Position numbers and translations under genes: made by a program. From Marinobacter daepoensis DSM 16072 (GTDB taxonomy: Bacteria > Pseudomonadota > Gammaproteobacteria > Pseudomonadales > Oleiphilaceae), in contig NZ_ATWI01000013.1 of the NCBI RefSeq assembly GCF_000421165.1, forward strand, positions 1 to 64,000: 64,000 nt of DNA. The letters run 5' to 3'. The notes beneath the pieces were generated by a model, which was not told the origin of the DNA, did not search any database, and saw only the letters and a program-made list of their open reading frames with translations. Positions 10,072 through 18,834 of this stretch are shown in pieces (position 1 is the first letter of the stretch; each line of letters opens with the position of its first letter).

Positions 10072-10830
10072 TCAGGACCGGAGCCAGACCAGCGTAGCCA
10101 TTCGACCGGTCTCGCCATCCCGACGATAGGAAAAAAACCACTCCCGATCCTGAACGGTACACAGACCGCCGCCAGCCACAGACGTTACGCCTGCCTCGCG
10201 CAGCCTCTGGGTCGCCAGGCGATAGATGTCAGCCATAAAATGCCCCGGACGGGCACCATGCGGTTTAAAAGCGCCCCTCGCTTCCGGATGGTGGTGAGTA
10301 AAAGCCGCTCGCACTTCAGGCCCGACCTCAAAGCTATCAGGCCCAATAGCAGCCCCCAGCCAGGCCCTGAGTTTTCGGGGTTCAACATTCATCGCGCTGA
10401 TCAGGTTTTCCAGGACTCCACCACTCAGGCTTCGCCAACCGGCATGAGCCGCCCCGACCACAGCCCCATCAACATCGGACAGAATGACCGGCAGGCAATC
10501 TGCGGTCAGGATGGCACACGCCAACCCGGGATGCCGTGTAAAACTGGCGTCAGCCTCCGGTACCTCGCTGACGTTATCCGGTGTGAGCTCCACCACCCGG
10601 GTACCGTGCACCTGGTTCAACCAGCCAATCCGGTCTGCCCCCAGTCCCGCATACCGGGCCAGGCGCTGGCGATTCTCCGCAACCGATTCGGGGTTGTCAC
10701 CCACATGACTTCCAAGGTTGAGCGAGGCCCACGGCGCCTTGCTACCGCCCCCTTTACGGGTCGTGCACAGCGCGTGAACAGACCCCGGCACAGCCCAGCC
10801 AGGCCTGAGTGTATTGTTATCAGAAATCAC
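10072..10830 (-). CDS. pgeF: Polyphenol oxidase / peptidoglycan editing factor PgeF family protein
   Basis: 252 residues from a GTG at 10830. YfiH/PgeF (laccase-domain, DUF152) proteins are linked to removing or preventing misincorporated residues in peptidoglycan and to copper or zinc-dependent oxidoreductase activity in vitro. Family motifs are present: NLGSHVGDNPE, the NQVHGTRVV histidine, TADCLPV with its metal cysteine, and AHAGWRSL with its histidine. The gene starts inside the last codons of rluD, overlapping by 11 bp, and the frame upstream of the GTG is only the out-of-frame rluD tail. The rluD-pgeF-clpB order matches E. coli. Confidence 0.9.
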   Translation of the reverse strand: MISDNNTLRPGWAVPGSVHALCTTRKGGGSKAPWASLNLGSHVGDNPESVAENRQRLARYAGLGADRIGWLNQVHGTRVVELTPDNVSEVPEADASFTRHPGLACAILTADCLPVILSDVDGAVVGAAHAGWRSLSGGVLENLISAMNVEPRKLRAWLGAAIGPDSFEVGPEVRAAFTHHHPEARGAFKPHGARPGHFMADIYRLATQRLREAGVTSVAGGGLCTVQDREWFFSYRRDGETGRMATLVWLRS

Positions 10831-11797
10831 GGTCTTCCAGTTCCCGGGCGTGTTTGCGCAAGGCATCGATGAGGTGCGCCAGGTCATCCGGTAATGGCAC
10901 TTCCCAACTCATGATGTTACCCGTTTCCGGGTGCTCAAGTGTCAACTGTCGGGCGTGCAACGCCTGACGGGTGAAAGCCGCCAGCACTTCTCTGAGTTCC
11001 TCCGTGGTGCCCTTGGGCAACCGCAGGCGCCCGCCATAGACTGGGTCACCTACCAAAGGATGCCGCACATGGGCCATGTGAACTCGGATCTGGTGCGTGC
11101 GACCACTCTCGAGTTTGCATCGAACCAGAGTATGGGCCGAAAAGCGCTCAAGCAGCCGATAATGCGTCACGGCGGGCTTGCCGCCAGAGACAACCGCCAT
11201 CCGCTTGCGATCCTGTGGATGGCGGCCAATGGGGGCGTCTACGGTCGCCCCGCCCGTCAGGGCCCCAACCACTACCGCTTCGTATTCACGCCCCATGGTC
11301 CGGGTCTGAAGCTGGCCGACCAGAGAGGTATGGGCAATCAGACTCCGCGCTACCACCATGATACCCGAGGTATCCTTATCCAACCGGTGAACGATCCCGG
11401 CCCTCGGAAGGTTTTCCACTTCCGGTGCGTAATTCAGCAACGCGTTGACCAACGTCCCATCGGCATGACCGGCGGCCGGGTGCACCACAAGCCCCGCTGG
11501 CTTATTAATGACCAGCAGATGCTCATCTTCATAGACAACATCCAGGCTGATAGGCTCAGCCTCCCAGGTTACCTGCACTTCTGGTTCAGCATCCAGGGCC
11601 AGCGAGTCACCCATCATCACTTTATCCCGGGGCTTTCGGGTCTGCCCGTTTACGGTCAATGCTCCACTCTTGATCCAGGACTGGAGACGGGAGCGGGAGT
11701 GCTCCGGCATCAAGTCCGCTGCTGCTTGATCCAGCCGCTTATCGCTGAGCTCTGGCGGCACGGTGTACTGGCCGGTAATTCGGTTTTCAGAAGTCAT
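10820..11797 (-). CDS. rluD: 23S rRNA pseudouridine synthase RluD
   Basis: 325 residues. Makes pseudouridines in helix 69 of 23S rRNA (positions 1911, 1915 and 1917 in E. coli numbering), important for ribosome assembly and termination. N-terminal S4 RNA-binding domain (about 15-75, including RLQSWIKSGALTVNGQ), then the catalytic domain with the aspartate motif HRLDKDTSG (about 140-148). The closing GRTHQIRVH motif is also present. It is divergent from bamD, as in E. coli, across a 171-bp gap that must hold both promoters. Confidence 0.95.
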   Translation of the reverse strand: MTSENRITGQYTVPPELSDKRLDQAAADLMPEHSRSRLQSWIKSGALTVNGQTRKPRDKVMMGDSLALDAEPEVQVTWEAEPISLDVVYEDEHLLVINKPAGLVVHPAAGHADGTLVNALLNYAPEVENLPRAGIVHRLDKDTSGIMVVARSLIAHTSLVGQLQTRTMGREYEAVVVGALTGGATVDAPIGRHPQDRKRMAVVSGGKPAVTHYRLLERFSAHTLVRCKLESGRTHQIRVHMAHVRHPLVGDPVYGGRLRLPKGTTEELREVLAAFTRQALHARQLTLEHPETGNIMSWEVPLPDDLAHLIDALRKHARELEDRDF

Positions 11798-11968
11798 TCA
11801 ACCTCGTTGTCGCCGCTGGTGTTCGACGAAGATGACCACCGGAAGGTGGTGACGTTACGTTTCGGTCAGATTCTCCTGGCAATCTCGGGAAACACTGCAC
11901 ACAAGCCGTCTTCCCCGTTACAATGGCGAATCAAACCATAAGTTTCGACCATTATACGGGATTCCGGC

Positions 11969-12802
11969 ATGAGATCAGTCGTCCGATTACTGCTTCTTTC
12001 CACACTCTTTGCTCTGGCTGCGGGGTGCGCGTCACAGAAAGAAGTGGAAGTTCTGCCGGAAGAGACCTATTACGACAATGCCCGAAAAGCCATGGATTCC
12101 GGCAACTTCAATGAAGCCGAGCAGAGCCTGGACGCACTGGAAACGTACTACCCGTTTGGCCGCTATGCAGAACAGGCACAACTGGACCTGATCTTCGCCC
12201 GGTATCAGAACCTGGATCTGGAAGGCTCCCGTGCCGCCGCAGACCGTTTTATGCGCCTAAACCCGCAGAGCGATCACATGGATTACGCTCTTTATATGAG
12301 AGGGCTCGCTTCCTACAATCTGGATCTTGGCCTGGCCGCACGCTACTTTCCCATTGATGTCGCGGCGCGCAACCCAGGTGAGCAGCTTCAGGCATTTCGT
12401 GATTTCTCACAGCTCCTGAACCGATTCCCGGACAGCGAGTACGCTCTGGATGCCCGCCAGCGCATGATCGCCATCCGAAACCGGATGGCGGAACTGGAAA
12501 TCCACGCAGCCCGCTATTACATCAAACGTGAAGCCTATGCTGCCGCCAACAACCGGGCTCGCTATGTGGTAGAGAACTACCCATCCTCACCTTCGGTGGA
12601 AGAGGCCCTGATGATTCTGGCCGACACCTTCCGCTTCCTCGAGCTCAAAAAGGGCGCAAGCGACGCGATCGCCCTGCTCCGACAGAACTTCCCGGACAGC
12701 GACGCCTTCAATGACGACGGCGAGTATGAGTCAGACCTGCTTCGTCGCCAGAACCGGTCTTTGACCAATGTGGTGACCTTCGGCCTGATGGGGGATGAGT
12801 AA
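11969..12802 (+). CDS. bamD: Outer membrane assembly lipoprotein BamD
   Basis: 277 residues. Essential lipoprotein of the BAM complex that inserts beta-barrel proteins in the outer membrane. The signal peptide ends in the lipobox AAGC (about residues 17-20), and the following residues (AS) do not include the +2 aspartate of inner-membrane retention, consistent with an outer-membrane lipoprotein. The mature part is a helical TPR-like array (YDNARKAMDSGNFNEAE and later repeats). Length is slightly above the E. coli protein. Convergent with nadE across a shared terminator. Confidence 0.95.
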   Translation: MRSVVRLLLLSTLFALAAGCASQKEVEVLPEETYYDNARKAMDSGNFNEAEQSLDALETYYPFGRYAEQAQLDLIFARYQNLDLEGSRAAADRFMRLNPQSDHMDYALYMRGLASYNLDLGLAARYFPIDVAARNPGEQLQAFRDFSQLLNRFPDSEYALDARQRMIAIRNRMAELEIHAARYYIKREAYAAANNRARYVVENYPSSPSVEEALMILADTFRFLELKKGASDAIALLRQNFPDSDAFNDDGEYESDLLRRQNRSLTNVVTFGLMGDE

Positions 12803-12825
12803 AAGCGGGGTTACTTCCCGCTTTT
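12801..12825. terminator. Compact bidirectional terminator covering the bamD and nadE stop codons
   Basis: Perfect 9-bp stem AAAAGCGGG / CCCGCTTTT (12801-12809 with 12817-12825) with a 7-nt loop. The stem begins inside the bamD TAA (12800-12802), and the nadE stop (12811-12813) lies in the loop. Each strand ends in a run of four T. Confidence 0.82.
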
Positions 12826-14475
12826 CCACCCGCTGGTAATCGGATAACGCCGGTCTTTACCAAAGCCTCTTTCGGTAATCCGAACGCCGATCGGCGCCTG
12901 CCGGCGCTTGTACTCGTTGACGTCCACCAGCCTGACGACCCGGTCTACCTCAGCCCGATCAAACCCTTCTGCCACAATGGCGTCCGCACTGTAATCCCGT
13001 TCCACGTAGAAATTCAGGATCTGATCCAGAACATCGTATCCGGGCAGGCTATCCTCGTCTTTCTGATCCGGCGCCAGCTCTGCTGACGGCGGACGTGTAA
13101 TCACCCGCTCCGGAATCACCGGAGACACCGTATTCCGATAATGGGACAGCCTGAAAACCAGAGTTTTCGGAACATCCTTAAGCACGTCGAAGCCGCCAGC
13201 CATATCCCCATAGAGAGTGGAGTATCCAACCGCCAACTCACTCTTGTTGCCGGTGGTCAGCACTAACGAGCCAAATTTGTTGGACAGGGACATCAACAGA
13301 ACCCCTCTCAGACGGGCTTGCAGATTTTCTTCGGTCGTGTCGGGCTTGGTGCCCAAAAACGGTTCAGCAAGAGTGGCCATAAACGCATCGTACATGGGCT
13401 CAATGGAGAACACATCGTACTGCACCCCCAACGCCAAAGCCTCGGCCTCCGCGTCTTCCAGGCTGATATTCGACGTGTACCGGAACGGCATCATCACCGC
13501 CCTGACCCGCTCCTTTCCCAGGGCATCAACCGCAACCGCCAGGGTGAGCGCGGAATCAATACCACCAGACAACCCCAAGACCACTGACTTGAACCCATTT
13601 TTGTTGACATAATCCCGTACGCCGGTCACCAGTGCGCTGTAGACATTTGCCTCTAACGAAGGCTCACCCGGAAGGGGGCGGGAAATAGGCTGACAATAGT
13701 GTTCACACAGAAAATCGACCGGGTACAGCCCCGCCTCGAACTGAGGCGCTTCCGCCGAGAGCCGCCCAGAGTGGTCGAATACCATGGAACCACCATCAAA
13801 CACCAACTCATCCTGCCCCCCCATCAGGTTGACGTAAACCACACTGACCTGATTTTCACGGGACTTTCTCTCCAACAGGGACTTGCGTCGGGCCTGCTTG
13901 TCGATGTCGTAGGGTGAGGCATTCAGATTGAGAATGAGCCGGGCTCCGGCGGCAGCCGCATCCTCAAGAGGGCCGTCTTTCCAGAGATCTTCACACACCG
14001 TTATTCCGACCGGCTGCCCTTTGATGCTCAGCACCAAAGTATCTTCACCTGCACAGAAGTAACGCTTTTCATCGAAAACCTGATAATTCGGCGGAAAACG
14101 CTTGAAGTAGCGCCCCCGGATTTCACCATCTTCGATAACCAGCGCGGCGTTATAGAGCCGTCCTTCCGAACGTATAGGGGCACCGATTACCATAGCAGGG
14201 GGCAGGGCTGCCTGCTGAAGAACTGACAACGCTTCTCGCACGCGCAGATCCAGGCTGGGGCGCAGCAGTAAATCCTCCGGGGGGTAGCCGGTGAGGCAGA
14301 GCTCCGGGAAAACGACCACATCGGCCTGATGCTCATCCCAGGCCTGCCGGGTGGCCTGCAGAATCCGTTCCGTATTGCCCGGAATGTCGCCCACCAGAAA
14401 ATCCAGCTGCGCCATCACGACGCGGAGTGTGGTGGCGGTGCTATCACCCTTGGTTGCCTGACCGGATACCGGCAT
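12811..14475 (-). CDS. nadE: Glutamine-dependent NAD+ synthetase
   Basis: 554 residues. Final step of NAD synthesis, amidating nicotinic acid adenine dinucleotide with ammonia released from glutamine. N-terminal nitrilase-type amidase with the Glu-Lys-Cys triad: FPELCLTGYPPEDLL, KRFPPNYQVFDEKRYF and ITVCEDLW. C-terminal ATP-pyrophosphatase synthetase domain with the P-loop LSGGIDSALT (about 300-310). ATG at 14475 is preferred because AGGAG sits 7 nt upstream and the length fits the family; the frame is open to 14592. This two-domain form does not need free ammonia, unlike the short NadE of E. coli. Confidence 0.95.
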   Translation of the reverse strand: MPVSGQATKGDSTATTLRVVMAQLDFLVGDIPGNTERILQATRQAWDEHQADVVVFPELCLTGYPPEDLLLRPSLDLRVREALSVLQQAALPPAMVIGAPIRSEGRLYNAALVIEDGEIRGRYFKRFPPNYQVFDEKRYFCAGEDTLVLSIKGQPVGITVCEDLWKDGPLEDAAAAGARLILNLNASPYDIDKQARRKSLLERKSRENQVSVVYVNLMGGQDELVFDGGSMVFDHSGRLSAEAPQFEAGLYPVDFLCEHYCQPISRPLPGEPSLEANVYSALVTGVRDYVNKNGFKSVVLGLSGGIDSALTLAVAVDALGKERVRAVMMPFRYTSNISLEDAEAEALALGVQYDVFSIEPMYDAFMATLAEPFLGTKPDTTEENLQARLRGVLLMSLSNKFGSLVLTTGNKSELAVGYSTLYGDMAGGFDVLKDVPKTLVFRLSHYRNTVSPVIPERVITRPPSAELAPDQKDEDSLPGYDVLDQILNFYVERDYSADAIVAEGFDRAEVDRVVRLVDVNEYKRRQAPIGVRITERGFGKDRRYPITSGWKSGK

Positions 14476-14567
14476 CGACGGACTCCTGTAACTTGTTGCC
14501 GTTAAAAGGCTATTATAACCCGTCAGCAACAGAGATTTCTTCCGCGTACCAACAGACGATTTCAGCC

Positions 14568-16214
14568 ATGGTGCAAGACACGGTCCAGACACACCTTCCC
14601 CACTCTGCTTTTGGCCCCCCGGTCAAACAACAGCAGGCCCGTCTATTTCTTATTTACAACTACTATCGGGTGGTGATCAGCCTGATGCTGTTCGGGTTGC
14701 TGTTCTTTGCCCCCTTTACCACCGACAGCAAGTTTCGATGGCAGGACTATTACCAGGTAGGGGTGGTCATCTATCTGGGGGTGAACAGCCTCACCACGCT
14801 GCTGTTACTGATCGGATTCCAGCCGAGGCAGCGCCATATCACCCTCACCATCCTGTTTGACATTCTGATGATGCACGGGCTTTTGCTGGCAAGCACCGGA
14901 ATCACCAATGGCCTCGCCAATCTGGTCATTGTCTCTGTAGCGGCAGGGAACATCCTGACACCCAGCCGAATGGGTACGTTCTACGCTGCGTTGGCGGCAA
15001 TCTGTTCTCTGGGCATTTCTGCCTGGGCGGTACTGGTGCTCAACGAAACCGCCGATGACATTGTGCGAGCAGGCTCACTGGGGATTCTCTACTTTGCTGC
15101 AGCTTTTGCTCTTCAGGGGATTTCCCGCCGGATGATACGAAGCGAAGCCTTAGCCAGCAGCCGGGCCCGCAGCATTCAAGAGCTTCAGCAGATCAACAAA
15201 CAGATCATCCAACGGATGCGCACTGGCATCTTGGTGCTGGACCGTTCCGGCCAGATCCGGCTAGCCAACGCCGCGGCTGAAGAACTTCTGTCTGGAATGC
15301 CTGAGAACAGCGTCGCCGGGGAAGCCCACGACCAACGGTTGCCCCAACCGCTCCATCAGGGGTTGAAGGCCTGGCTGAAAAATCCGGCCATGCGCATTGA
15401 GCCTTTCCAGGCATCACCGACGTCACCACTGCTACAGGCCAATTTTACTCAACTCGATCAGGAACGGGGCGACCACATTCTCGTTTTTATTGAAGATATG
15501 AGCAAAGTGACCCAGCAGGCCCAACAGATGAAACTGGCCTCGCTTGGCCGGCTGACCGCGGGCATCGCGCACGAAATACGAAATCCTCTGGGTGCCATCA
15601 GCCATGCCGCTCAGTTGATGGAGGAATCGCCCCATCTCGATGAAAACGATACCCGCATGCTCGACATCATCCGCCGACACTCCAAAAGGGTTAACGGAAT
15701 CATCGAGAATGTTCTGGATCTTTCCCGCCGACGTACCGCCAACTCCGAGTTGATCGATGTGGTTCAATGGCTCCGTGAATTCCGGCGCGATTTTGTACAG
15801 ACCGTGGATGGCGATCTGCCACCATCCATTGAGCTGATTCTCGGAGACACGATTCCCGAGGCGCGATTCGACAAAAGCCAGATTGAGCAGGTGATGGTGA
15901 ATCTGTGCGACAATGGTTTGAGGTACAGCAAACAGCAGAGCGGGCAAAACCGGATACAATTGATCGCGGGTGCCACGGCTGATGGCAAACGTGCTTACGT
16001 TGATGTTCGGGATTACGGCCCGGGCATCGGGGCAGAGCATCGGCATTCCGTATTTGAACCCTTCTTTACTACTGATAAAAGCGGAACAGGGCTCGGGCTG
16101 TATCTGGCCAGGGAGCTATGCGAAGCGAATCAGGCACACTTGTCGCTGGTTGATGACAACCAGCCTGGTTGTCGATTCCGAATCACCTTCGCCCCACCGG
16201 GGCGCATGATCTGA
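14568..16214 (+). CDS. pilS: PilS, sensor histidine kinase of the type IV pilus two-component system
   Basis: 548 residues. The N-terminal half is a membrane domain with about six hydrophobic helices (residues 30-200), followed by a linker with a PAS-like domain (about 230-330). A dimerisation/H-box follows (GIAHEIRNPLGAISHAAQLM), then a HATPase with N box (VNLCDNGLRYS) and glycine boxes (RDYGPGIG, GTGLGLYLAREL). In Pseudomonas PilS senses membrane pilin and phosphorylates PilR to adjust pilA. The ATG at 14568 is chosen over longer frames because the protein then matches PilS in length and it does not overlap nadE. It lies 49 nt before pilR. Confidence 0.93.
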   Translation: MVQDTVQTHLPHSAFGPPVKQQQARLFLIYNYYRVVISLMLFGLLFFAPFTTDSKFRWQDYYQVGVVIYLGVNSLTTLLLLIGFQPRQRHITLTILFDILMMHGLLLASTGITNGLANLVIVSVAAGNILTPSRMGTFYAALAAICSLGISAWAVLVLNETADDIVRAGSLGILYFAAAFALQGISRRMIRSEALASSRARSIQELQQINKQIIQRMRTGILVLDRSGQIRLANAAAEELLSGMPENSVAGEAHDQRLPQPLHQGLKAWLKNPAMRIEPFQASPTSPLLQANFTQLDQERGDHILVFIEDMSKVTQQAQQMKLASLGRLTAGIAHEIRNPLGAISHAAQLMEESPHLDENDTRMLDIIRRHSKRVNGIIENVLDLSRRRTANSELIDVVQWLREFRRDFVQTVDGDLPPSIELILGDTIPEARFDKSQIEQVMVNLCDNGLRYSKQQSGQNRIQLIAGATADGKRAYVDVRDYGPGIGAEHRHSVFEPFFTTDKSGTGLGLYLARELCEANQAHLSLVDDNQPGCRFRITFAPPGRMI

Positions 16215-16263
16215 AAAACGGGCCATCGGGCGTTTGAACTCAACAGGGAACCGAAGACAGACA

Positions 16264-17646
16264 ATGACTACACAGACTGCGCTGATCGTCGACGATGAAC
16301 CGGATATCCGGGACTTGCTGGAAATCACCCTTTCCCGTATGGGGATTACCACCTATACCGCTCCAGACCTTGTCAGCGCCAGAGACCTGCTCCAGCAACA
16401 CAAACCCCAACTCTGCCTGACTGATATGAACCTGCCGGACGGCAATGGAATTGAACTTGTGCACTGGATTCAGCAGAACGCCCCCTGCACCCCAGTCGCA
16501 GTCATTACCGCCTACGGCAGTATGGATACCGCCATCGAATCACTGAAGGCGGGGGCGTTTGACTTCGTGTCCAAACCCGTTGAACTCCCTCGCCTGAGAG
16601 AACTGGTTAACAGCGCCCTGAAACTTTCACAACCAAGGGCCGGGGAGTCAGAAGACACGGAAGATTCAGGCCTCCTTCTGGGCAATTCTCCCAAGATCAG
16701 AACGCTGCGCAACCAGACCAGAAAACTGGCAAGAAGCCAGGCTCCCGTTTTTATCAATGGGGAGTCCGGAAGCGGCAAAGAGCTCGTGGCCCGGATGATC
16801 CACCTGCAAGGCCCGAGAAATGAGGGCCCTTTTATCGCCGTCAACTGCGGTGCGATTCCTTCAGAACTGATGGAAAGCGAGTTTTTCGGCCACAAGAAAG
16901 GCAGCTTTACCGGCGCGGTGGAGAACAAACCGGGGCTATTCCGCTCTGCCGATGGCGGCACACTGTTTCTCGATGAAGTGGCTGACCTGCCACTGCCCAT
17001 GCAGGTCAAACTTCTGAGAGCTATCCAGGAAAAGGCCGTACGCCCGGTGGGCGACACCAAAGAAGTCCCCGTTGATATCCGAATTCTGAGCGCGACTCAC
17101 AAAAACCTGCCAGAACTGGTGCAGGAAGACCGTTTTCGGCAAGACCTGTTCTACCGGATCAACGTCATTGAGCTGTCGGTGCCTCCTCTTCGGGAGCGCG
17201 CAGACGACATTGCCTTGCTCGCTAACCACATTCTTAAACGCATTGCACAAGAATACGAGTGTGACGCAGCGGCCCTGACCACCGCGGCTATTGACCGGCT
17301 CAAGGGTTATGAGTTTCCGGGCAACGTTCGGGAGCTTGAGAACATCCTGGAGCGAGCCTTCACTCTTTGCGACGAAGACGTCATTGATGCCGGAGATCTT
17401 CATCTTGGCGGGAGCATGGCACCACCAAGCCTGGTGACATCAACAGCATCAAATGCGAACGAAACGGAAAACACCCCGGTTCCGGAGGGTGAAATTGACC
17501 TGGAAGGATATTTGGAGAGCATTGAACGCCAGGCCATCGAGAAAGCCCTGGAAGCCACACGCTGGAATAAGACCGCTGCCGCCAAACGGCTTGGCATCAG
17601 CTTTCGGGCCTTGCGTTATCGGTTGAAGAAGTTGGGAATGGAATGA
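16264..17646 (+). CDS. pilR: PilR, sigma-54-dependent response regulator of type IV pili
   Basis: 460 residues. Receiver domain with the acidic pocket (IVDDEPD) and phospho-acceptor aspartate in LTDMNLPDG (about 53). AAA+ sigma-54 activation domain with Walker A GESGSGKE (about 167) and the sigma-54 contact loop GSFTGA (the usual GAFTGA with A to S). A Fis-type helix-turn-helix closes the protein (KTAAAKRLGISFRALRYRLK). It probably activates the major pilin gene pilA, which is not in the window. ATG at 16264 is chosen because it starts the receiver domain directly. Confidence 0.94.
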   Translation: MTTQTALIVDDEPDIRDLLEITLSRMGITTYTAPDLVSARDLLQQHKPQLCLTDMNLPDGNGIELVHWIQQNAPCTPVAVITAYGSMDTAIESLKAGAFDFVSKPVELPRLRELVNSALKLSQPRAGESEDTEDSGLLLGNSPKIRTLRNQTRKLARSQAPVFINGESGSGKELVARMIHLQGPRNEGPFIAVNCGAIPSELMESEFFGHKKGSFTGAVENKPGLFRSADGGTLFLDEVADLPLPMQVKLLRAIQEKAVRPVGDTKEVPVDIRILSATHKNLPELVQEDRFRQDLFYRINVIELSVPPLRERADDIALLANHILKRIAQEYECDAAALTTAAIDRLKGYEFPGNVRELENILERAFTLCDEDVIDAGDLHLGGSMAPPSLVTSTASNANETENTPVPEGEIDLEGYLESIERQAIEKALEATRWNKTAAAKRLGISFRALRYRLKKLGME

Positions 17647-17753
17647 TCCTCACAACAAGAGTGAGACCTGAGGCCCACACCATCGACGTTCATTCTTCTA
17701 AAATTCCACCGACGTAACTTAAATAAATCATTCATGGAGCCACGGAGGGCACC

Positions 17754-18326
17754 ATGCATCTATCCAATACCTCAAAGGGGAAGGGTTTTTCCCTTCTTGA
17801 AGTTTTAATATGCATCCTGCTAATTGCCATCGTCGCCAGCTTATCGATACCAAACCTCTCTAGCTGGGTACTCAATTCCAGAAAGCAATCGATATTTAAC
17901 GAGCTACATGGATTCCTTGCGTTTGGGCGGTGGGCAGCCGTTACAGAGAAAAAGCTTGTTACTATTTGCCCTCTTAACTCGTCAGGAGTTTGTGTTGATG
18001 ACTGGAACCTCACCATATCTGCGTTTATCGACGCAGACAAAAACCGAAAGCCCGATAACAACGTAATCCTCCGGCAATTAGCACTCGACCTTACTGGCTT
18101 TGACCTGAAATCAAGGACTGCTGGGCGAGGCTACTTTCGTTTTAACCCAGAGGGCGCAGCTCATGGCACCATGGGCAGCCTTCTGCTCTGTCCTGACGAT
18201 CAGAAACAAGAAAGTATGGCCTACATGCCAGTTAATTTGGCCGGGCGATTTCGGGTAGAAGATGATATCGACCACGATGGTGTCATCATAATGGCTTCCG
18301 GTGCAAAGCTATCCTGCCCTATGTGA
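17754..18326 (+). CDS. fimT: GspH/FimT-family type IV minor pilin or pseudopilin
   Basis: 190 residues. Type III prepilin signal with cleavage at G|FSLLEVL (residues 10-17), a hydrophobic helix, then a GspH/FimT domain that ends in strands around CPDDQKQES and GAKLSCPM with paired cysteines. GGAGG lies 5 nt before ATG. It follows pilR on the same strand after 107 bp, as fimT follows pilR in Pseudomonas. It faces pilE head-on. Base composition is AT-richer than pilR. Assignment to FimT rather than FimU rests on position. Confidence 0.85.
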   Translation: MHLSNTSKGKGFSLLEVLICILLIAIVASLSIPNLSSWVLNSRKQSIFNELHGFLAFGRWAAVTEKKLVTICPLNSSGVCVDDWNLTISAFIDADKNRKPDNNVILRQLALDLTGFDLKSRTAGRGYFRFNPEGAAHGTMGSLLLCPDDQKQESMAYMPVNLAGRFRVEDDIDHDGVIIMASGAKLSCPM

Positions 18327-18349
18327 CCAAGGTTTTGTGCATACCTTGG
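18327..18349. terminator. Short hairpin between convergent fimT and pilE
   Basis: 6-bp stem CCAAGG / CCTTGG with an 11-nt T-rich loop, directly after the fimT stop. There is no T run after either arm, so termination is only a weak suggestion. Confidence 0.35.
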
Positions 18350-18378
18350 CGCTCATCAATCACCACAATATCTAATAA

Positions 18379-18831
18379 TTAATCCCAGGTATTCTCACCA
18401 GCATCGAATGAACCGTTTGCATCACGGTCCCAGCGCCTTGCCCCGGTAGAGTCCAACTCTAGAACACCATCTCCTGCCTGGCCTCCTTTTGGTGTCGCCC
18501 GAACGGTAAACGAAGAACCATCGGCTGACTGAATTGTGAGGTCATAATATTTTCGCCCTCCATCAATAGGAGCTTCATCCGGATATATCTCGGGAGCTCC
18601 CGTATCAGCCCCGCTACTTGCAGCACCAGCATAAGTATTCCGTGTTGCATAATGGCGCTCCAAGGCCGATGCCAATCCCATGAGAGCACCCTGCCCATCG
18701 GTACGCCTTGCGCGTTCCGTATACTCGGTGTAGTTAGGATAGGCGATTGCGGCAATAATGCCGACAATCGCTACCACAATCATAAGTTCAATGAGGGTAA
18801 AACCCGACTGCCTAGCGTTCAGATCAATCAA
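18379..18831 (-). CDS. pilE: PilE-like type IV minor pilin
   Basis: 150 residues. Prepilin motif G|FTLIELMIVVAIVGIIAAIAYP right at the N-terminus (cleavage after residue 10) with the conserved Glu5, then a small globular C-terminal domain. No cysteine pair is seen in the C-terminal part, unlike the D-loop of major pilins. The start codon appears to be TTG at 18829-18831, with GAGGA 7 nt upstream inside the pilY1-pilE junction; no in-frame ATG precedes the prepilin motif. Last gene of the fimU-pilV-pilW-pilX-pilY1-pilE operon, 3 nt after pilY1. Confidence 0.9.
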   Translation of the reverse strand: MIDLNARQSGFTLIELMIVVAIVGIIAAIAYPNYTEYTERARRTDGQGALMGLASALERHYATRNTYAGAASSGADTGAPEIYPDEAPIDGGRKYYDLTIQSADGSSFTVRATPKGGQAGDGVLELDSTGARRWDRDANGSFDAGENTWD

Positions 18832-18834
18832 CGA

